A stretch of 9,119 nt of DNA, from positions 1 through 9,119 of the forward strand of contig CAZMBD010000090.1 in NCBI GenBank assembly GCA_964564325.1. The letters are read 5' to 3'. Within the stretch, counting starts at the first letter, position 1. Each line of letters opens with the position of its first letter. Position numbers and translations under genes: made by a program. The notes below the pieces were generated by a model, which was not told the origin of the DNA, did no database searches, and saw only the letters and a program-made list of their open reading frames with translations. Below, piece by piece: positions 1 through 9,000 of the stretch. The DNA comes from JAAZMA01 sp964564325 (GTDB lineage: Bacteria; Bacillota; Clostridia; Tissierellales; Tepidimicrobiaceae).

Positions 1-3000
1 TTGCTTCTCTTTTCCATTCAGGTAAATAAAAAATATATGCTACATCTTCAATAATGTTTTTGTCTTTTATATTTTTTACCTTATCCGTACTCTTCTTTTC
101 ATTTGCTCCTACCCTATAAGTTGTTCCATCTGCTCTTCCTACAAAATCTGTTCCCCTATATTTATTTCTTACTGCTTCTGCTCTTATGTGGGCTGCTCTT
201 TTACCTGCTTCATCTCCTCTTTTATCTGCTTCTATCCATTCTCTTGTAGCTGTTTGTATTGCCTCTCTGTCTTCATGTCTAGTTACATATTTTTTATCCC
301 AATCTGTAAATGCGTGTCCACTTGGGTCTATATATGTTATTGGGTTGTTTGCACAGTAGGTGTATAGGTTTAGTGTTAGTGGGTCTTTTATGTCTCCTGT
401 GTAGGTGTCTTCTTGCATGAATCTTGCTATCTTTGGGTCGTAGTGTCTTGCTTTTAGGTAGTATAGACCTGTTTCTTTGTCGTATTGGTAGCCTCTGTAG
501 AGTATTTTATTGTTGTTTTCTCCTGTTTCTTCTTCTATGTTTCCAAAGGCGTCATAGTAATAGGTGCCTACTATTTCTCCTTCTTCGTCTATTAAGGCTA
601 CTACGTCTCTATGACCGTTGTACATATAATACATGATGTTATTTTTGCCTTTTTCTTTATTATATACTTTTTTTGCTATTAGATTAAGTCCATATATGTT
701 TTTGGCTATTTGGTTTCCTTGTCCGTCTAGTTCTAGAACTATTTGGTCGTATTCGTATAGGTATCTTTCTATTATTTTTCCATTTTCTAGTTTGGCTATT
801 CTTAATCCTTCTCCGTTATATTGGTATTCTGTGGTTTTGCCTTGGGATGTTGCTTTTATTAGTCTATTTAGTTCGTCGTATTCAAAGACTTGGTCTACTT
901 GTTTGTATAGGGTTCCTACTTTTATTCCTTTTATGGTTATAGTTTCTGTTTCTCTGTTTCCTGCTAGGTCATAGGTGTATGTGGTTATTTTTTCTTCTGG
1001 TTCTTCTACTTTTATTAGCCTATTTAGTTCGTCGTATTTATAGCTGGTTTTTCCTTTTTTGTCTATTTTCCATATTTGGTTCCCTCTTTTGTCGTAGCTA
1101 TAGGTGTATTCGTCTATTATTTTTCCATTTTTATCTCTGTTTATCAGGCTTTTTAGTTTGTTGTTTCCGTAGTAGGTATATTCTTCTTTTTGGCCATTTG
1201 AATATATTATTTCTTTTCTGCTTCCGTTGTCATTGTAGTTGTAGGTGGTTGTTTTTCCTTCTGCTTTTACTTGTTTTAGTCTTCCTACTTTGTCATAGAT
1301 TTTTAGGACTTGGTTTCCTAATGGGTCTGTGGTTAGTTCTCCTATATGGCCTTCTTCTAGGTTTTCTATTATGTCGTATTGGTATTTTACTATGCCTATG
1401 TTCGGGACTTCTTTTGTTGTTACTCTTCCTATTTCGTCATAGGTTCTTTTAGTTGTTCCTGTGTTGTCTGTCATAGTTAGCTGGTTTCCGTTGTTGTCAT
1501 AGCTGTATTCTATGGTTATTTTTCCTGCTTGGGTTTTTGTTAGTCTTCCAAATATGTCATATTCATAGGTGGTTGTCCTTTTTCCCCTATCTATTTTTGA
1601 TATTATTTGCCCTATTAGATTATAGCTATAGTTTTCTTCTCCTCCTATATTGTCTATTTTTTTTGTTGGTTTGTTTATTGCATTGTATTCATATCTTGTT
1701 GTTTGTCCTTTGGCATCTGTTTGACTTAGCATATTTCCGTTTATGTCATAGGTGTAGCTTGTTATTTCTTCTTTTCCTGATACTATGGCTTTTACTTCTT
1801 TTAGTCTGTTTTGTTCGTCGTATTCGTAGATTATTGTATGTCCTTCTCCATCTGTTTTTGTGATTATATTTCCTAATATATCGTAGCTTTGTTTTATTGT
1901 ATTTCCTAAGGGGTCTATAGTTGCTATTAGTCTATTGTTTTTGTCATATTGGTAGCTTGTTGAATTCCCATTAGCATCATAGGATATTCTTTGAGTACTG
2001 TTGTTATTGTATTCTAGTTTTTCTATGGTTTTACCATTTTGGTCTATTATTTCTATTAGTCTATTTAGTGGGTCATATTTGTTTATGCTTGTATTGTTTC
2101 TCCAATCTATTATTTTGGTCTGATTGCCATTTTTATCGTATTCATAGTTTGTGGTATTTCTTGTTTTTTTGTTATTTATATTTGTTATATATACTGTGGT
2201 TTCTATTAGTCTATTTAGGCTATCATACCTTTTTTCTATTTTTGTTCCATTCCCGTCTATTGTGAATATTTCGTTGCCATTTTTATCATATCTTATTGTT
2301 GTTGTTATTTTTTCTTGTTCCTCTATGTCTCCTATGTTTTGTGATATGATTCTTCCTTGTTTGTCGTATTCGTAAGTGATTAGTTGATTTATATTATTTT
2401 GTTCTTTTTTAAGATTACCCATTATATCATATTGGTATTCTGTTATTAGGCTTTCTATGGTGTTGTCTTTAGGTCCTTCTTCTCTTTTTACTTTATTAAA
2501 TCCATTGTATTGATAAATAGTGGTGTTTCCATTTCCGTCTGTTTCTGTTAATATGTTTCCTACTAAATCATAGGTGTTTAATTTTAGTATTTGTTCTTCT
2601 GTTTCTTCTCCTTTTATTGTTACTTTTACTACATTGCCAAGATTGTCATAGGTATAGGTGAGTGTTATGCCTTTTCCATTGGTTTCTGTTATTTTTCTTC
2701 CCATAGCATCGTACTCATATTTTATTGTGTAAGGTAATCCTTTTTCTTTTGTTTCTGGGTCTAGTTCTTCTATTAATTCTCCTTTTAGATTGTATTTGTA
2801 TTCTTTTTTATAGCCTTTTTCTAATCCTAGGGCATCTTGTTCTTCTTTTATGTTTCCTAATTTGTCATATTGGTATGTTTTTGTGGTTATTGTTTTCCAT
2901 TCTTTTGTTTCTGGATTTTTGTATATGTCTACTTTCGATATTAGCCTGTCCATTTTGTCATAGATATATTTTATTCTATTCATTTCTTTTATAGGCATAT

Positions 3001-6000
3001 CTGATTGATAGTTATTTGGAGTTATTTCTGTTATTTTTCTTCCTTGTTTGTCGTATTCGTAGTATGCTACTCCACCCATTGGGTCTACTACTTGTACTAG
3101 GTTTCCTTTGTTGTCATAGATAAAGGTGGTTTTATTGTTGTTTGCGTCTATTGTTTCTATTATTTCATCGTTCCAGCCATATTTTGTGTATGTTTTTATA
3201 TTTACTGCTATACCTTCTTCGTCTTCTCCTAGTTGTGATTTGCTTATTTGTCTGTTTAAGTTGTTATATTCAAAGCTTGTTGTTACTCCATCTGGGGTTG
3301 TTATTGTTTCTATATTCCCGTTTTTATCATAGGTATAGATTGTTGTTAGTTCTATTTCTTCTTTATCTAGTATATCATTTCCAAACATTTCTCCTTTTTC
3401 TATATATCTTGTTTCCCTTACTGGTTTTCCTAGATGGTTGTTTTCGTATTCTATTACATCTTTATTTATTTCATCTTTGTATACTATGGTCTTACTTATA
3501 TTACCATCTTTATCGTATTCATATTCTTGTGTTTTTTGTCCATCTATTTTTATGCTTTTTAGTTTCCCATCTTCATAGTATTCTTTTTCTGTTATTATTG
3601 AATTTTCTTCAGATACCAGGTCTCCATATTTTATTTTTTCTTTTGATTCTATTTCTTTTATGACTAATCCTCGCTTGTCATATTGAATCTTTTTATAACC
3701 ATAGATTGTTTCATTTCCTTCCTTTTCTAATGGAGCCCACTGTTCTATAAGTCTACCTAGTCCATCATACTTATAGTATGCTTTTTCTTTATTTTCATCT
3801 ATTGTCTCTTGTATTGTTCCATTTAGATTGTAGATTCTTTCTATTGTGGTACCATCTGGGTTTTGTTGTTCTATTAGATTTTCTTTATAATCATATATAT
3901 ATATTGTTGTTGCTTCCTCTGTTTCATCTAAATATTTGATATGAGTCTTTTTTAGTTTTCCTCCTTCTAATTTTTCGTATTGGTATTCTTCTAATAGTTC
4001 TTTTTGACTTGTTTGCTGGTCTAGGTAATATTTTCTTTTTAATCTATTCATTTCATCGTATTCATATAGGTATGTTGCACCACTTGGACTTATTTCTGTT
4101 TCTATATTCCCATATATGTCATAGGTATAGAAGGTTTTATTTCCTTCTGCATCTATTTGTTCTTTTAATAAACCATTTGGATAGTAAATATATCTTGTCC
4201 CTATATTATCTATGCTTTCATCTTGTTGTTTTGGTGATATTTCTTGTATTTTTCTACCTAGATTGTCGTAGATTATTCTTGTTATTTCTTCTTCTAATCC
4301 TTTATTTACTATTTTTCTTATTAATTGATCGTTGTTATTGTATTCATATTCTATTCTATATCCTTTTGGAGATATCTCTGCTGTTATTAAGCCTATTTCA
4401 TCATATTCAAAGCTTGTTATTATTTCTTTGTCTCTTGGATTTGTGATTGTTTTTATATTCCCGTATTTATCATAGGTATAGATGGTTTTATTTCCTTCTG
4501 CATCTATTATTTCTTGTAACAGGCCTTTTATATTATATGTGTTGTTTGAATAGTAGCTATATCTTGTTATTGCAAAGTTTTCTTCGTTTATTCCTTCTTC
4601 ATAATTGTCGGTACCATTTAATGGTTGTACTTTCTTTATAAGGTTTATGTTTTTCTCATCATAGATATAATAGGTCTTGTTTCCTTCTTCATCCATTGAT
4701 AGTATTAAATTGTTGTTTTTATCATATTTTGCTTGTGTTTGACTTTTGTCCGTGTTAATTGTTTTTGTAATATTTCCGTTTAAGTCTCTTTCATATTCTA
4801 TATCTCTATAGATTAATCCATCTTTTGTTGTAATTTTTATTTTTCTTTCTTCCCCATATAATCCATAGTCTATTTCTGTTATGTTTCCTTCTTCATCTAC
4901 TGTTTTTACTACTTCAAAGGATTTGTTATACCATTGTACTCTTTGTCTACTATCTTTATCTGTCATTGAGTCTGTTATGGTAACTTTTCTTTCCATATTG
5001 TTATAGCCATAGCTATAGGTGTTACCATATCTATCTGTAATATTGTCTACTTTTTCTTTATCTGGTCCTGGTTCGTAGTTATATGCTATTTTTTCTATTG
5101 TATTTTCTTCATTGTCTAGAATTTCTTCTAGTTTCCCATTTTCATCATAATTATAGTAAGTGTATTGTCCTTCAGGGTCTTGAACCTTTTTAAGTTGTTT
5201 GTTTTCGTAATAATAGGTTATTGTCTTGTTTTTAGATCCTGTTATACTTTGGAGAAGTCCTTCTGCGTTATATATTAGGGTGAAACTTCTTCCTAGATTA
5301 TCATATACTTTTGTAATATTCCCCTTATCATCTACTTCTATATTTATTTTATTTCCATTTCTGTCTTCCATATATTCTAAATATCCATCTGAATTAAATC
5401 CATATTTATATTGGTCTTCTGTTGTTAGAATATATCCTTCATTTGTTTTTTCTAGGACTGCCCTTGAATCCTTTGATACATATGTGCCTTCCTCCTTTTC
5501 AAATGTCATGGTACTTCCATCTGGAAGTTTTACTCTTTTTATTATGTCATTTGTAAAGGATTGTATCGTTCCATCTTCTAGTTCAAAGGATATTTCATAG
5601 CTTTTTACGCTTCCTTCAAATCCAAATGTCCAGCCTTTTCCTAGTACACTTCCTTCTTCGTCTCTTGAATTGTATGTTCTGCTGATATTTAATAGAAATC
5701 CTGGTGCTGTCATACTAATGTCAGTATTTGAGTGGGTATATGTCCCTGTTGGGATATATATACCTGGTTCACCGTAATGCTTTTCTCTAGCTGATTTAGT
5801 ATATATACTTTCTATTTCTGATATCTTTGTTGTTACATTTGCTGTACTTCCTTCTGTCATTACTGTGTAGGATTCTTTCAAATCTAGTTTGTATGGTTGG
5901 TTTGGATCTACCCCTGATATATTCGGTATAAGGACTGCTTCTAGCCAATGTATCTGTCCTGGTTTTAGCTCTTCTATTGTTGTTTTTGCCTCGTCTATTT

Positions 6001-9000
6001 TGTGTATTTTATACCCCTTACCTTCTTTTACCACTATCTTAGGATTGTATATTGAGAAATTTGATACATTTTCTAGTCCAAAGTATACTCTATATGGTGC
6101 TAAATTAAATGCCCAATCTTCTGCTACTACATGCATTACTAATGCATCTTCTCCCCATACCTTTACTGGATCCTTGGTTTTAAATATAGATTTTATTGGA
6201 TCATTAAATGGCTGTAAATTTGCATTTACTTCTGCTTCTAGGTCATATTCTCCTTTTTTATCTCCTCTTATTATCCAATTAACTTCTTCTGTTTCTTGCC
6301 CTTTTATTGTTCCCAAGTCTATTTCTGCATTCTGTATGTCTTTTGTAGGTGCAAGGGTTAATCCTTCTGGAAGATTTAATGTAACTTTTGCATCTGTTAA
6401 TGGAAATTCTTCTGTAGCTGAATTAAATAGCATAAGGTTTACACTGAAAAATTCTTTTAACCATGAGGCTTCTGCTGGTATTAGTAAATATCCAAATGTA
6501 GGTGTTACTTCTGGATGATTTGGATTTGCTATAACTTTTGGAGTTGCCTTATATTTTTTATCCTTATATTCTATATATTGAATTCCCCCACCCACTAAAA
6601 TATCACCGAAACCATTTACTATTATAGGTTCTGGTTGTTCTTGTGTGTATTTCAAATGTGCTTCAAATTTATATACCCATTGGTTTTCTGGAGCAGTTAT
6701 ATCTATTTCAGTCTCTTTTAGTTCTTCCAATGTCATTCTCTTTACTTTTATTTTACCCTTTAATATTTCTCCCTTGTCTAAGAACAGAGTTTCTTTTGTT
6801 ATTTCATTTATATTTATTTTTGTTTCCTTGGATTCTGGCATATATCCAGTTTTATATGAATATATTTTACAGTCTCCTGCTACTCCAATTATTTCTATAT
6901 TTCCGTTATTGTTTGAAGTAAGCTTCTGGGTTTGCCCGTTTGAATACTCTATCATTATGCTTGCTCCATTTATTGGTACCCCTGTGTTTTCTTCTAGTAT
7001 TGTTATATTTAATGTTCCTATTTCTTGTGGTGGATATACATAGACTGTTGTTGTATCTTCTGCAATATTTCCTGCCCTATCTTTTACTGTAAGATTAACT
7101 ATATATGTGCCTTCCTCATCATATGCATACATTGGGCTTATGTCATTTGATGAGTTACCATCTCCAAAATCCCAATGATAATATACTATTTGGTCGTTAT
7201 CCCTAGATAATGAACCATCAAATAGAATTTCCATGCCTATTGTAGCACTTTTATCGTCTCCTGCATCTGCTACAGGTGGATATGAATCATCAAATGTTGG
7301 AGTTGCAGATATTTCTTCACTCCAACTTGCATTACCGTATTTATCCACTACTTGTAGCTTGTAATAATATTTTCTAGGTGCTATTTGCTCGTCTATATAT
7401 GTGTTTTCTGTTATTTTTGTTATTTCTTTTATTAGTTTAAATCCATTTTGCGGAATTAAACTTCTATATATTCTAAATAAATGAATATCTGGTGTCTCAT
7501 CTGTTGTCCAATTAAGTTCTACACTCCAACCTCCCTCTTTTGCATTAAATGATTCTATTATAGGTGCTTCTAAATTTAAGTTATATCTTACTAGTTTTTC
7601 TTCGCTTTTATTACCTCCTAAATCCTCTGCTACTATTCTAATTATATAGCTACCATCTCTCATATTTGATGTATCCCAATTAAATGAAACTACATCATTT
7701 TGTGCATCTATAGCTTTTTCTTCTATTATTGTCCAGCCTTCAGTATTTTCATTACATTCTTTATACTCTGCAGATACTTTTTTAAGTTTATAATTATCTA
7801 TGGCTAATACTCGTATAACTGGATCAGCACCTAAAGTAATTCCATCATTTGGTGATACACTAAGAATCTTCGGTGCTTCTTTATCTTCCATAAGGGCTGT
7901 TGAAATTGGTTCTGTTTCTTCACTTTCATTTCCCGCTATGTCTATTGCAGTTATTTTATAATAGTAATTTATATTTGGTAGCAAGTCTTTGTCTGTATAT
8001 GAAATATATTTGTGTTTTTCTTTTATTTTATCATAGGGTCCTACTTCATTTATAGCTTTATATATATTGTACCCATTTAAATCATCCTCTGGGTTTTGAA
8101 CCCAGTTTATAGTTATATCTCCTGCTGTAGGTGTTATTTTTATATTCTCTGGTTTACTTGGTGCTGTATGGTCTATTATATATTCTATAAATTGAGCTGT
8201 TCCTTCGTTAATACTTTCATTTCCTGATAGGTCTGTAGCTATTGCCCTTATATATATTGGCCCTTCTTCTTCTCTTTCAATATCTAATTTATGATTTAAA
8301 GTTACTGTGCTTTGAATTTCTTTTGGTTTTAATTCTGCAATTTTAACCCAATTATTCTTATCTCTTGATAATTCAATTATCACTAATACTACACCTACAT
8401 TATCTGAGGCAACTATTTCTAATGGTATTTCTTTTGAAAATCGGGATGGTTTAGGATTTATACTATTTATTATAGGCGGTGTTGTATCTTCAGTAGTTAT
8501 AACTTGTACTTCATCTGATGGGATTCCTCTATTTCCTCTTATATCATATGCTACTACTCTAAACCAATATGCTGTATGGGTTTTTAATCCCTTAACTTCC
8601 ATTCCCAGTACATCTTTTACTATGCCTACTTGTGTATACTCTCCTTCTTCTGATTCTTTTTTCTCTACTACAAAATGCGAAAAATCTTCATCTGCTACAT
8701 CATTCCATTTTAGTATTACAGTAGTTGAAGTTGGCTTTGCAGTTAAATTTTCTACTTTTGAAGGTCCTTGATTGTCAATAATATATGTTCTTACTGGTTC
8801 TCCATTGCTTTCATTACCTGCTGTATCAATTGCAATTGCTCTTAAAATTACTTCTCCATTTAATTGTGAAGTATCCCACTTTGTATTCCATGTATAGGTG
8901 GCATTATTTATTATATCTGATGTATTTATATCTATCCAAGTACTGCCATCTATGGAATATTGTAATTTAATTATTTCTAGTTTGTCATCATCTTCTGCTC

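Larger units (their letters stand above)
629..5539 (-). repeat. YD/RHS repeat array, about 60 units
   Basis: Residues about 1194-2830. The basic unit is about 21 residues (63 bp) with the pattern Y-x-Y-D-x-x-G-N/R-[LI]-x-x-x-x-x-x-x-G-x-T. I count roughly 60 units by eye, some interrupted by insertions of 5-20 residues. Clear examples are YDNLGR at 5288-5305 and 4253-4270, and YDELNRLIK in the 853-882 and 1009-1038 repeats. In solved RHS, Tc and teneurin structures these units spiral into a hollow shell. The first units (5240-5500, with EDRNGNKINIEVDDKGN) are less regular and match the normal RHS entry strands. No unit carries a stop or frameshift. Confidence 0.96.

Noticed and set aside
2..316. 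A specific nuclease or deaminase toxin assignment for the C-terminal tail
   Set aside because: No catalytic motif of the common RHS toxin families is visible in the 105 residues present, and the sequence is cut at the window edge. Naming a class would be guesswork.
424..4641. A series of plus-strand open frames of 64-173 codons (for example 979-1452, 3142-3663, 4009-4446) that encode Leu/Phe/Cys-rich hydrophobic peptides resembling membrane proteins
   Set aside because: They lie antisense to a continuous, well-conserved YD-repeat frame. The hydrophobicity follows from reading the complement of an A-rich coding strand, where Lys, Glu and Arg codons become T-rich triplets. None shows a ribosome binding site or a known fold.
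629..5539. Regularly spaced short repeats that could suggest a CRISPR array or tandem non-coding repeats
   Set aside because: The periodicity is about 63 bp with strong drift, is always in frame with the YD motif, and has no constant repeat separated by unrelated spacers. It is protein-repeat coding sequence.
5889..6518. A 209-codon plus-strand open frame, the longest on that strand
   Set aside because: It is antisense to the unassigned beta-rich region, which itself has sensible strand patterns (LPEGLTLAP, YFGLENVSNF) and continues the frame that encodes clear PKD and RHS domains. The plus-strand translation shows no recognisable motif.
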